Source: an uncultured Bacteroidales bacterium
GTDB lineage: Bacteria > Bacteroidota > Bacteroidia > Bacteroidales > Bacteroidaceae
Length of the DNA: 41,838 bases
Reading direction: 5' to 3'
Assembly: GCA_902798425.1 (NCBI GenBank)
Contig: CADBWR010000018.1
Location: 1-41,838 of the forward strand
Shown here: positions 6,912 to 15,270 of the stretch, one piece after another
Layout of the letters: every line of letters begins with the position of its first letter
Position numbering within the stretch: position 1 is the first letter of the stretch
Position numbers and translations under genes: made by a program
The notes under the pieces: generated by a model
Told to the model about the DNA's origin: nothing
Seen by the model: the letters and a program-made list of their open reading frames with translations, nothing else
Databases searched by the model: none

Positions 6912-8414
6912 ATGAGTCTGACTCAGATAATAGGAAATGTGTTTAAGCCTCGTCAGAAGGCTTTGGAGAAGCATCTGAATGGTGGTGAAGCGCTGCAGCA
7001 TGCAGTGCTGGAGCATCTGATACATACCGCTAAAGATACAGAATACGGCAGGAACCATGCCTTTGACAATATCAAGGACTATGACCAGTTCGTCTCGATG
7101 GTGCCTGTCAACACCTACGAGGAGTTGAAGGGTGACATCGACCGCATGCGCCATGGAGAGAAGAATGTGCTGTGGCCAGGACGTGTCAGGTGGTATGCGA
7201 AGTCGAGCGGTACCACAAACGACAAGTCGAAGTTCATCCCTGTCAGCGACGAGGGTCTGCAGAAGATTCACTATGCTGGCGGACGCGACTCGGTAGCCCT
7301 CTACTTGAGGAACAATCCCAAGTCGAGAATGTTTGACGGCAAAGGACTGATTCTTGGTGGCAGTCATGCACCAAACTATAATGTAGCCGGTTCGCTGGTG
7401 GGCGACCTCAGTGCCATTCTGATAGAGAATATCAATCCGCTGGTCAACTTGGTGCGCGTACCCAAGAAGGAGACAGCCTTGCTGAGTGACTTTGAGGTGA
7501 AGCGTGAGCGTATAGCCCGTGAAGCGATGAACAAGAACGTCACCAACATTAGTGGTGTACCCTCATGGATGCTCTCTGTGCTGAACTGCATGATGGAGAT
7601 GACGGGTAAGGAACATCTGGAAGAGGTATGGCCCAACATTGAGGTGTTCTTCCATGGTGGTGTGGCCTTTACGCCATACCGCAAGCAATATGAGCAGCTG
7701 ATAACATCGCCCAACATGCACTATATGGAGACCTATAACGCCAGCGAGGGATTCTTCGGACTGCAGGACGATCCTGCCGACAAGGCCATGATGTTGATGC
7801 TGGACTATGGGGTGTTCTATGAGTTCCGCCCCATGGACGGAGGTGATATCGTTCCTTTGTGGGGTGTCGAGACTGGTAAGAACTATGCCATGATTATCTC
7901 AACCTCCTGCGGACTGTGGCGCTATGAGATTGGTGACACCATCCAGTTTACGTCTACCAATCCTTATAAGTTCTTTATCTCTGGCCGTACCAAGCACTTT
8001 ATCAATGCCTTTGGTGAAGAGCTGATAGTAGACAATGCCGAGAAGGGACTGGCCTATGCTTGTGAGCGGACGCGTGCAGAGGTGTTGGAATATACCGCTG
8101 CTCCTGTCTTTATGGACCAAAACGCTAAGTGTCGCCACCAGTGGCTTATTGAGTTCTCCAAGCCACCGAGTGACTTGGCACTGTTCTCTGACCTGCTGGA
8201 TCAGCACCTGCAAGAAATCAATAGCGACTATGAAGCCAAGCGCTATAAGGACATCACCCTGCAACACCTTGAAATCGTTGTGGCTCGTCCCAATCTGTTT
8301 AATGACTGGCTCAAGCTGAAAGGTAAGTTGGGTGGTCAGCACAAGGTACCTCGTCTGAGTAATTCGCGCGAATATATCGACGTCTTGTTGCAATTAATGA
8401 AGAATGAAGAATGA
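6912..8414 (+). CDS. GH3-family acyl-adenylate/amido synthetase-like protein
   Basis: A 500-residue cytosolic protein of the GH3 fold (ANL-type adenylating enzymes). The phosphate-binding motif RWYAKSSGTTNDKSKFIPVS lies around residues 94-113. A later YNASEGFFGLQ segment and GLWRYEIGDTIQF match the second and third nucleotide-site motifs. Plant GH3 enzymes join amino acids to acyl acids; the substrates of bacterial members are mostly unknown, so no specific reaction is assigned. ATG 6912 is chosen because a promoter overlaps the longer version. The last four residues and the stop are encoded by the heptamer array at 8396-8427. Confidence 0.88.
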   Translation: MSLTQIIGNVFKPRQKALEKHLNGGEALQHAVLEHLIHTAKDTEYGRNHAFDNIKDYDQFVSMVPVNTYEELKGDIDRMRHGEKNVLWPGRVRWYAKSSGTTNDKSKFIPVSDEGLQKIHYAGGRDSVALYLRNNPKSRMFDGKGLILGGSHAPNYNVAGSLVGDLSAILIENINPLVNLVRVPKKETALLSDFEVKRERIAREAMNKNVTNISGVPSWMLSVLNCMMEMTGKEHLEEVWPNIEVFFHGGVAFTPYRKQYEQLITSPNMHYMETYNASEGFFGLQDDPADKAMMLMLDYGVFYEFRPMDGGDIVPLWGVETGKNYAMIISTSCGLWRYEIGDTIQFTSTNPYKFFISGRTKHFINAFGEELIVDNAEKGLAYACERTRAEVLEYTAAPVFMDQNAKCRHQWLIEFSKPPSDLALFSDLLDQHLQEINSDYEAKRYKDITLQHLEIVVARPNLFNDWLKLKGKLGGQHKVPRLSNSREYIDVLLQLMKNEE

Positions 8415-8531
8415 AGAATGAAGAATGCAACGCCACCTTGAGAAAGTGGTTAAGAAGAATAAATAATCATGGAATGAGGTTGTTGCCACTGTGTGCAACA
8501 TTCTTCATTCTTCATTCTTCATTCTTCATTC
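8396..8531. repeat. Inverted pair of heptamer arrays spanning a gene junction
   Basis: Bases 8396-8427 are 4.6 copies of AATGAAG; bases 8500-8531 are 4.6 copies of the complement ATTCTTC, an inverted match of about 31 bp with a 72-bp interior. The left arm encodes the end of the GH3-like protein and its stop codon. The right arm encodes the hydrophobic core (FFILHSSFFILS) of the next protein's signal peptide. The architecture matches the element at 107-231. Confidence 0.93.
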
Positions 8532-10426
8532 TGAGTTGTGCCCGCATGGGTTCACCTGATGGCGGTTGGTATGACGATGACCCGCCACGTATCGTTGGTA
8601 GTATGCCCGCTGACAAGGCTACTGGTGTTAAGACCAAGAAGGTGAATATCTATTTCGACGAATACATCAAGATTGCCGACCCCACGCAGAACGTCATTGT
8701 CTCTCCACCGCAGTTGGAGATGCCAGAGATAGCTGCTAAAGGTAAGAAGATTGTTGTAGAACTGAAAGATACATTGAAGCCTGACATGACCTATACCATT
8801 GACTTCAGTGACGCTATCAGCGACAACAACGAGGATAACCCGATGGGTAACTATACCTTCTCTTTCTCTACAGGACAGCAGATAGATACCTTGGAGGTGT
8901 CGGGCTATGTACTCAATGCTGAGGACTTGAACCCACAGTCCAACATCCTCGTAGGACTATACGATGACCTGGCAGATTCTGCCTTCCGTACCAAGCCTCT
9001 GCTGCGTGTGTCGCGAACCGATGCCAATGGTCACTTCGTTATCAAGGGTGTCGCTGAGGGTGAATACCGCATCTATGCGCTTCAAGATATGGACGGAGAA
9101 TACAAGTTCTCGCAGAAGAGTGAGATGATAGCCTTCACGCACAACACCTATAAGCCTACCGTCAAGCCAGACATGCGACAGGACACCATCTGGCGCGACA
9201 CACTGCATATTGACAGCATCGCACAGGTGCACTATATGCACTACTATCCAGACGATATTGTGTTGACGGCCTTCCATGAGAAGATAACTGACCGCTACCT
9301 GCTGAAGACAGAACGCAAGGAGCCTGATCGCCTGCAGGTGTTTTTCAGCTACGGAAATGAACAATTACCCATCATCCGCGGTCTGAACTTCAACAGCGAT
9401 GATGCATTCATTGTCGAGAGCAACTCCAAGAAGGACTCTATTACCTATTGGTTGCGCGACACGCTGTTGGTCAATCAAGACACGTTGTCGTTAGAGATGA
9501 CCTATCAGATGACGGACTCCTTAGGGAAACTGGTGGAAAAGAAAGATACCATCGAAGCCTTGGCCAAGATACCCTATGCCAAGCGCCAGAAAGCCTTGCA
9601 GAAAGAGTATGAGACATGGCAGAAGCAACAGGAGAAGAAGCGTAAGCGCGAAGAGCCCTACGATAGCATTTTCCCCGCGAAGCCACTGGACGTAAAGTAT
9701 AGTGTTCCACAAGCAATGGACCCCAACCGTTCTGCTTATATCGAACTGCCTACACCACCAGCATTGGTAGACACCGCAGGTATCCACCTCTATACAAAGA
9801 TAGACACGCTGTGGTATGAGGCAAGCTATCAGTTCCAACAGCGAGACAGTATGTTACGCAGCTACGAGATGGTGGTCGACTGGCAACCAGGATCGGAGTA
9901 TAGCTTTGAGGTAGACAGTGCCGCCATCGTCGACATCTATGGTCTGGCATGCAAACCCTTCAAACAAGGCATCAAGGTAAAGACGTTGGACGAGTATGCT
10001 ACGCTTTTCATGGATATCAGCAACTATGCTGATAGTTCTGCAGTCATCGTGCAACTGCTGGACAAGGGCGACAAGGTTATTGCCTCCGGCAAGATGGAAA
10101 GCGACCACACGGCAGCGTTCTATTACGTGAAACCCGGCACTTATTATGCCCGTGCCTTCATAGACCGTAACGATAACGGCTTGTGGGATACAGGAAACTA
10201 CGATGCCAACCAGCAACCTGAGGCTGTGTACTACTATCCACGCAGCATTGAGACCAAGGCTAAGTTTGACATCACTCTGGCATGGAACCTGACGGAGAAG
10301 CCGCTGAACCAGCAAAAGCCGTCAGCACTCATGAAGAAACAGTCTAGCAAGAAACGTCAACAGAAGAACCGTAATGCTGATCGTGCTGCGAAACTTGGCA
10401 TAGAATATATTAAAGGGAAGAGGTGA
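8474..10426 (+). CDS. Outer lipoprotein with N-terminal bacterial Ig-like domain
   Basis: From ATG 8474 it has 650 residues with a lipoprotein signal: hydrophobic segment and lipobox ILSC, Cys22, followed by ARMGSPDGGWYDDDPP. Residues about 33-135 form an SbsA-type Ig-like domain (PPRIVGSMPADKATGV through YTIDFSDAISDNNEDNPMGN). The remaining sequence is beta-rich with a basic, Gln/Lys-rich linker near 375-400 and a basic tail. An upstream ATG at 8411 overlaps the previous stop as ATGA and would give a 43-residue leader with more positive charge; both starts are possible. The signal core is encoded by the 7-bp repeats, so a change of one repeat would shift the frame. Its role is unknown, likely cell-envelope. 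Confidence 0.85.
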   Translation: MRLLPLCATFFILHSSFFILSCARMGSPDGGWYDDDPPRIVGSMPADKATGVKTKKVNIYFDEYIKIADPTQNVIVSPPQLEMPEIAAKGKKIVVELKDTLKPDMTYTIDFSDAISDNNEDNPMGNYTFSFSTGQQIDTLEVSGYVLNAEDLNPQSNILVGLYDDLADSAFRTKPLLRVSRTDANGHFVIKGVAEGEYRIYALQDMDGEYKFSQKSEMIAFTHNTYKPTVKPDMRQDTIWRDTLHIDSIAQVHYMHYYPDDIVLTAFHEKITDRYLLKTERKEPDRLQVFFSYGNEQLPIIRGLNFNSDDAFIVESNSKKDSITYWLRDTLLVNQDTLSLEMTYQMTDSLGKLVEKKDTIEALAKIPYAKRQKALQKEYETWQKQQEKKRKREEPYDSIFPAKPLDVKYSVPQAMDPNRSAYIELPTPPALVDTAGIHLYTKIDTLWYEASYQFQQRDSMLRSYEMVVDWQPGSEYSFEVDSAAIVDIYGLACKPFKQGIKVKTLDEYATLFMDISNYADSSAVIVQLLDKGDKVIASGKMESDHTAAFYYVKPGTYYARAFIDRNDNGLWDTGNYDANQQPEAVYYYPRSIETKAKFDITLAWNLTEKPLNQQKPSALMKKQSSKKRQQKNRNADRAAKLGIEYIKGKR

Positions 10427-10461
10427 TCGTTGACAAGTTAAAAGTTAAAAAGTAAATAGAT

Positions 10462-11268
10462 ATGAAAAGAATGATCGTATTATGGGTTTTTGCGATGACG
10501 TTTATGTCATCGTTTGCCCAGTGTGGTATTGAGAATACAGCCTTTAAGTCTGGCGAGTTTGTTGGTTACGACCTCTATTTTAACTGGAAGTTCGTATGGA
10601 TGAAGGTGGGTACTGCCTCCATGTCGACCGTGAAGTCGACTTTCAAAGGGCAGGATGCTTACCGCTGCAGCCTCATCACCCGTGGCAACAGCAAGCTGGA
10701 CAACATGTTCGTCATGCGCGACACGTTGCTCAGCTACACCTCGATGGACCTGGAGCCGCTGTACTATCGCAAGGGAGCCCGTGAAGGCAAGCGCTACTAT
10801 GTCGACGAACTGTGGTACACCTACCCCAAGGGCAACTGTCACCTGAAGTGCCACGAAATCAACAGCCGTGGCGAGCACTACTGGAAGGAACAGGAGTATA
10901 AGGACTGCATCTATGACATGATGAGTGTCTACCTGCGTGCCCGCAACTTTGAAGCCTCCAAGTTGAAGGTTGGCGACAAAATACCTCTTCCTATTGCCGA
11001 TGCGTCAGACATTGCCAACTCATGGCTGAAGTACAATGGCATCACCAATGTCAAAATGAAAAACAGCGACACCAAGTATCGTTGCCTTGTATTCTCCTTT
11101 ATTGAGCGTGAGGACGGCAAGAACCATGAGCTCATCCGCTTCTATATTACGGACGACAAAAACCACTTGCCCGTGCGTTTGGATATGTTCCTCTCCTTCG
11201 GCTCCGCCAAAGCTTACTTGACAGGCTATAAAGGACTGCGTAATCCGATGACTTCTAAGGTGGAGTAG
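10462..11268 (+). CDS. DUF3108-type exported protein
   Basis: A 268-residue protein with signal peptide MKRMIVLWVFAMTFMSSFAQ. The body starts FKSGEFVGYDLYFNWKFVWM then KVGTASM, the opening pattern of DUF3108, and continues as alternating beta strands to KAYLTGYKGLRNP. The family is exported and uncharacterised. It follows the Ig-like lipoprotein by 35 bp; the gap holds short AAGTTAA repeats starting at 10435. The two probably form one transcript with the GH3-like gene. The end is convergent with the transposase gene, two bases from its stop. Confidence 0.8.
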   Translation: MKRMIVLWVFAMTFMSSFAQCGIENTAFKSGEFVGYDLYFNWKFVWMKVGTASMSTVKSTFKGQDAYRCSLITRGNSKLDNMFVMRDTLLSYTSMDLEPLYYRKGAREGKRYYVDELWYTYPKGNCHLKCHEINSRGEHYWKEQEYKDCIYDMMSVYLRARNFEASKLKVGDKIPLPIADASDIANSWLKYNGITNVKMKNSDTKYRCLVFSFIEREDGKNHELIRFYITDDKNHLPVRLDMFLSFGSAKAYLTGYKGLRNPMTSKVE

Positions 11269-11270
11269 TA

Positions 11271-12611
11271 TTAGGTGGTTTTCCACCAGTCATCCCTCAT
11301 CTTGCAGATAGCTTGCGCCACGCAATTCATCGTCTTGCAGAAGGGAACGCTGATGCTATCTTCGCGTGTTCTATACTGATAGCTCCATGGAGCTATCAGT
11401 AATTGTTGTCCTGCAGCGCAGCGATCCATGCGATCTGCTGATGGATGATAGATTTCCGGGAAACCATTGTCCTCTATTCTTATGATCGGATAACCACGAA
11501 GAAGGACTGCATCTATAATCTCCTGCTCGCCTTTGGAAATACGAGCAGAAACCAATACTGCTCCTGCTGCAGCTTCTCGCAGACAGCAATCTTTCTGCTG
11601 CTCAAACAGAGAAGCATCCTTGCGATGACAGACTACTGGCAGCAAACGCCTACTGAGCAATTCCTTGCTACCATAGCTATCACACACCACACTATCACCG
11701 ACCTTCAACAGCCGGTTTACAAGCGTGGAGAACACCTCGTCTGTTAACTGTCGTGGACACTCTCGTTGGAGATAGCCATACAGAGCCCGAAGAGAAACAG
11801 CCGTATCTATGGTATGGCGCTGTGGATGAAGCCATTGTTGGTTCGTCATCCTCATCAAGCGGCTGCGAGGATTAGCGTGGATATAAGCTCGTTGCGTAGC
11901 CAACTGGTCTGCGTCAACTGGCATAATGTCACAATACCCGGCTTCAAAGAGCGGTGGAAGCTTTTCCTTGGCGACAGAATCGCCAAGCACACTACCATCA
12001 TTTTGCCTCCTTTCTGCCCCCAAAGTTTCTGGCGCTGGGGTCGTGAGGGTTCCTGCCGCTGGGGGCGTGAGGGTTCCTGCCGCTGGGGGCGTGAGTGTGC
12101 CTGGCGCTGGGGTCGCGTGTGTGCCTGGCGCTGTGGTCGCGAGTGTGCCTGGCGCTGGGGTCGTGAGTGTGCCTGGCGATTCTGTCGCCAGGTTAATCCT
12201 GCCCATCATTGCCCAATAGCGCTTGTTACACCCATATTTAAACCCCGCAATAACGTGGCCAAGATGCGTCAGCTTCCCACTCTGCGACACCACATCGCTA
12301 TGGGCTACCAACAAGAAATGCAGATGCTCTGGCATTACAACATAGTCCTGCACCTCCAACATTGGGTAAAAGCGATGAATGCTTTCGCGCAGTTCTTCCT
12401 CCACCATACGCCCAACAGGCGACAGGTCCACATGCGGTGCATCGCTGTCTCCGTCAGGCTTGCATAGCTGTCCGCCTATACGTCCTAATGGTTGTTTAAG
12501 TCCTCTGGCCACATTGATGGTGATATGATAAACGCCCATGAAACTGTAGTCGTGAGCCTGACTACGCCGTTTCATGCTATGCGCTGTAGGTTTTCTGATT
12601 TCTTTGTCCAT
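11271..12611 (-). CDS. RAYT-like Y1 (HUH) transposase with extra C-terminal domain
   Basis: A 446-residue protein from ATG 12611; the frame is open to 12641, but a promoter at 12631-12638 favours the later start. The N-terminal half is the IS200/REP-associated Y1 type: VVMPEHLHFLLV at residues 91-102 gives the HxH metal pair (H96, H98), and QRAYIHANPR comes later with a candidate Tyr. Between them lies a Pro/Thr/Ala-rich insertion made of 8-residue repeats (24 bp in DNA). The last about 150 residues contain GAVLVSARISKGEQEIIDAV and LLRGYPIIRI then CAAGQQLLIAPW, which recalls a DprA-like Rossmann domain. RAYT proteins process palindromic repeats; here hairpins flank the internal insertion. No full terminal repeats were seen. 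Confidence 0.75.
   Translation of the reverse strand: MDKEIRKPTAHSMKRRSQAHDYSFMGVYHITINVARGLKQPLGRIGGQLCKPDGDSDAPHVDLSPVGRMVEEELRESIHRFYPMLEVQDYVVMPEHLHFLLVAHSDVVSQSGKLTHLGHVIAGFKYGCNKRYWAMMGRINLATESPGTLTTPAPGTLATTAPGTHATPAPGTLTPPAAGTLTPPAAGTLTTPAPETLGAERRQNDGSVLGDSVAKEKLPPLFEAGYCDIMPVDADQLATQRAYIHANPRSRLMRMTNQQWLHPQRHTIDTAVSLRALYGYLQRECPRQLTDEVFSTLVNRLLKVGDSVVCDSYGSKELLSRRLLPVVCHRKDASLFEQQKDCCLREAAAGAVLVSARISKGEQEIIDAVLLRGYPIIRIEDNGFPEIYHPSADRMDRCAAGQQLLIAPWSYQYRTREDSISVPFCKTMNCVAQAICKMRDDWWKTT
11967..12192. repeat. 24-bp tandem array flanked by inverted hairpins inside the RAYT-like gene
   Basis: Six 24-bp units run from 12025 to 12168, with a partial seventh. On the left, 11967-11987 is a hairpin (CTTGGCGA-CAGAA-TCGCCAAG type). 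On the right, 12172-12192 is a hairpin (CCTGGCGA-TTCTG-TCGCCAGG type). The 15-bp cores GGCGACAGAATCGCC and GGCGATTCTGTCGCC are exact reverse complements. The array preserves the transposase frame throughout. Confidence 0.92.
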
Positions 12612-12630
12612 ATACTGTTGTAATTCGGTA

Positions 12631-12638
12631 CAAAGATA
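12631..12638 (-). promoter_or_regulatory. Promoter of the RAYT-like gene
   Basis: TATCTTTG read on the minus strand (CAAAGATA on plus). It is about 20 bp upstream of ATG 12611. Confidence 0.6.
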
Positions 12639-12700
12639 CAACTATTTCTGGTTTCAAAAAAATATAAGGCGGGAAATAAGATTATTTGCTAAAAAAGGAT

Positions 12701-12708
12701 TACCTTTG
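12701..12708 (+). promoter_or_regulatory. Promoter of the nuclease-helicase gene, very close to the start codon
   Basis: TACCTTTG at 12701-12708, only 4 nt before ATG 12713. Transcription from it would give a leaderless or near-leaderless message. Confidence 0.55.
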
Positions 12709-12712
12709 TAGC

Positions 12713-15253
12713 ATGGAAGAAAACGACTGCAACGCCACACTCTTGGAGAACGAACTGTTTGAGGGGCTGAAAGTCAGCGTGCTGGACGATGGTCTTCAGG
12801 TTGTGGAGCCCGACGTGCTGGTAGACATCTCTACCATTGCCGCCTGTTTCCAAGACTATGGGCATCATCCGTTGGCGTATCTCATCAATCGGCTGAAGCC
12901 CATGTCAAACACGGCGCCCATCCTGTTAGGTAACTTTGCAGGTACGGCGCTGGACCAGATTATCCACGACCCAGCGGCAGACTTCGGCGACATGCTTCGC
13001 ACCTCGTTCAGCGAACAGGCTCTGCAGTTCTGCACCTGCGAGGATTTCAATCCTGCCAAGTTCAAGACGGACGCGTTGCACCAGGTGAACAACATCCGCG
13101 AGGCAGTAGACGTGTTGTTCGACGAATACGACCGCGACAAGGCATTGCTGGAACCCTCGTTTGTCTGCAAGGCATTGGGGCTGCGTGGACGTGTCGACCT
13201 GATGACCAGCGACATGCGTCTGCTGGTGGAACAGAAGTCTGGCAAGAAATGGGCAGGCTTCAGAGAGGCCCACTATGTACAGGTACTACTTTATTATGGT
13301 GTGCTGCGCCATAACTTCCAGTTGGATGCCGACAGCGTGGACATCCGACTGCTCTACTCGAAATATCCTGCCAGCCAAGGACTATTGGATGTAGCTAATA
13401 ACGACACCTTGTTCCGCGAGGCCATCCATCTACGCAACCTCATCGTCGCCATGGAAATGAAAATAGCCCGCGAGGGCTTTGCCTCCGTCTTGCCACTGTT
13501 GCAGCCCGACGTGCTGTTGCAGCGACAGGAGAAGTCCGAATTCTTCCATCGCTATGTACGTCCAGAGATAGAACGCACGCTGCTGCCCTTGCGCAGTCTT
13601 GCAGCCCCAGAGCTCGACTACATGGAGCGTATGGTGACGTTTGTCTTTAGAGAGCAGTTTGCCCAACGGCTTGCGCAGGACACCGACGACGAGCTGCGTC
13701 GAGGCGATATGGTGTATTACTACAGAAAGGATGGCGACCCTGACCTCTGTCACCATATCTTAAGTAAAGGTATGATAGAGCGCATCGACGATGACGAGAT
13801 TACGGTATGGTCCAACGACAACAGACAGGACATCCCTGAGACGCTTTCCAAAGAGCATTATGCCATCGAGCCAGCCACCACCGATGCTACCACCACGGCA
13901 GCACTGCGCAGTTTGATGGCCTTCTGCGGAGCCTCGCCCCAGAAGCGCCACCTGCTGATGGGAACCCAGCCTCCTCGCCAGGACCCCACGCTGCAGCTCT
14001 CCCGTTCCTATCATCCTGCCTACGACGACATCTTGTTGCATGCCAAGCAAGCTCGCGACTATTTCCTGTTGCAAGGACCTCCAGGAACAGGCAAGACCTC
14101 TATGGCCCTGCGCTTCCTGGTAGAAGAGGCATTAGCTGCAGCCACCAGCCATCAGCCATCAGCCATCCTGCTCACCGCCTACACTCATCGGGCTGTCGAC
14201 GAGATCTGTGCCATGCTGGAAGACAGTGGACAGGACTATCTGCGACTGGGTAGCGAGACCAGCTGCGACCCACGCTTTGCCCATCGACTGCTGAGTAGTG
14301 CCTTCAGCGAGAGACCCAAGTTAAGTGATATCCGTCAGCGATTGGAACGAGTGCCCATCGTGGTCAGCACCACGCTGACCTTGCTGACACGCCCCTTCCT
14401 GTTGAGCATGAAACACTTCTCGCTCTGCATCGTCGACGAGGCCTCACAGATTCTGGAACCCTATATCGTTGGACTACTCTCGTCAGACAGCATCGACCGC
14501 TTCATCCTTATTGGCGACCATAAGCAGTTGCCTGCTGTGGTGGCGCAAGCAGACGACGAGCCACGACTGCACGGCTGTCGCCTGTCACTCTTTGAGCGTC
14601 TGCTACGCCAAGAGCGAGAGGCTGGCCGCCAGGCCTTTGTGGGGCTGCTGCAGCACCAGGGGCGCATGCATCCAGACATTGCTGCCTTCCCTAATGCCTT
14701 TTTCTATCGACATGAACAACTGCAGCCAGTACCCTGCCCCCACCAGTTGGAGACAGACCTCGACTATGGCGAACCATCGGAAGACGCACTCGACGACCAG
14801 CTTAAGCGACACAGGGTGCTCTTCCTGCCTGCCGACGACGAGGCCTCGGTGGTCGTCGACGTGCTGCGCCGCCTCTATCGTCAAATAGGCAGCGAGCGTT
14901 TTGATGCAGCACGTAGCATCGGCATCATCGTGACCTACCGCCACCAGATAGCCCAGATACACCGCAAACTTGTGCAGTTGGGGTTGCCCCAACTGGAAAC
15001 CATCACCATCGATACCGTCGAGCGCTATCAAGGCTCCCAGCGCGATGTCATCATCTACTCCACGGGAGTCCAGGACCAAGACGGACTTGACTTCCTGACC
15101 TCCAACAGTTTTGAGGAGGACGGCCACACGATAGACCGCAAACTCAACGTCGCCATGACACGTGCCCGCAAGCAACTCATCATAACAGGTCAGGAAGCAT
15201 TATTACGTAAAAATGCTATTTTCTCCGAACTTATTGCACATTATTCCATATAA
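12713..15253 (+). CDS. Dna2-like nuclease-helicase (PD-(D/E)XK + SF1)
   Basis: An 846-residue protein from ATG 12713. The N-terminal third is a RecB/Cas4-type nuclease: GLRGRVDLM with Asp162, then VEQKSGK with Glu173 and Lys175. The C-terminal half is a superfamily 1 helicase: Walker A QGPPGTGKTSMA near 453-464, Walker B IVDEASQILEP near 573-583, GDHKQLPAVV, then ERYQGSQRDVIIYS and LNVAMTRARKQLIITG as motifs V and VI. This domain order matches Dna2-like DNA-repair/processing enzymes. The upstream open frame begins before the promoter and is not used. It is a single gene flanked by its own and the next gene's promoter. Confidence 0.85.
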   Translation: MEENDCNATLLENELFEGLKVSVLDDGLQVVEPDVLVDISTIAACFQDYGHHPLAYLINRLKPMSNTAPILLGNFAGTALDQIIHDPAADFGDMLRTSFSEQALQFCTCEDFNPAKFKTDALHQVNNIREAVDVLFDEYDRDKALLEPSFVCKALGLRGRVDLMTSDMRLLVEQKSGKKWAGFREAHYVQVLLYYGVLRHNFQLDADSVDIRLLYSKYPASQGLLDVANNDTLFREAIHLRNLIVAMEMKIAREGFASVLPLLQPDVLLQRQEKSEFFHRYVRPEIERTLLPLRSLAAPELDYMERMVTFVFREQFAQRLAQDTDDELRRGDMVYYYRKDGDPDLCHHILSKGMIERIDDDEITVWSNDNRQDIPETLSKEHYAIEPATTDATTTAALRSLMAFCGASPQKRHLLMGTQPPRQDPTLQLSRSYHPAYDDILLHAKQARDYFLLQGPPGTGKTSMALRFLVEEALAAATSHQPSAILLTAYTHRAVDEICAMLEDSGQDYLRLGSETSCDPRFAHRLLSSAFSERPKLSDIRQRLERVPIVVSTTLTLLTRPFLLSMKHFSLCIVDEASQILEPYIVGLLSSDSIDRFILIGDHKQLPAVVAQADDEPRLHGCRLSLFERLLRQEREAGRQAFVGLLQHQGRMHPDIAAFPNAFFYRHEQLQPVPCPHQLETDLDYGEPSEDALDDQLKRHRVLFLPADDEASVVVDVLRRLYRQIGSERFDAARSIGIIVTYRHQIAQIHRKLVQLGLPQLETITIDTVERYQGSQRDVIIYSTGVQDQDGLDFLTSNSFEEDGHTIDRKLNVAMTRARKQLIITGQEALLRKNAIFSELIAHYSI

Positions 15254-15258
15254 TTTCG

Positions 15259-15266
15259 TACTTTTG
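15259..15266 (+). promoter_or_regulatory. Promoter of the ABC ATPase gene, very close to the start codon
   Basis: TACTTTTG at 15259-15266, again 4 nt before the ATG at 15271, the same geometry as at 12701-12713. Confidence 0.5.
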
Positions 15267-15270
15267 TACC

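Noticed and set aside
11766-12467. Arg/Trp-rich frame opposite the RAYT-like gene
   Set aside because: Composition reflects the complement of the 24-bp repeats; the minus-strand frame has real motifs.
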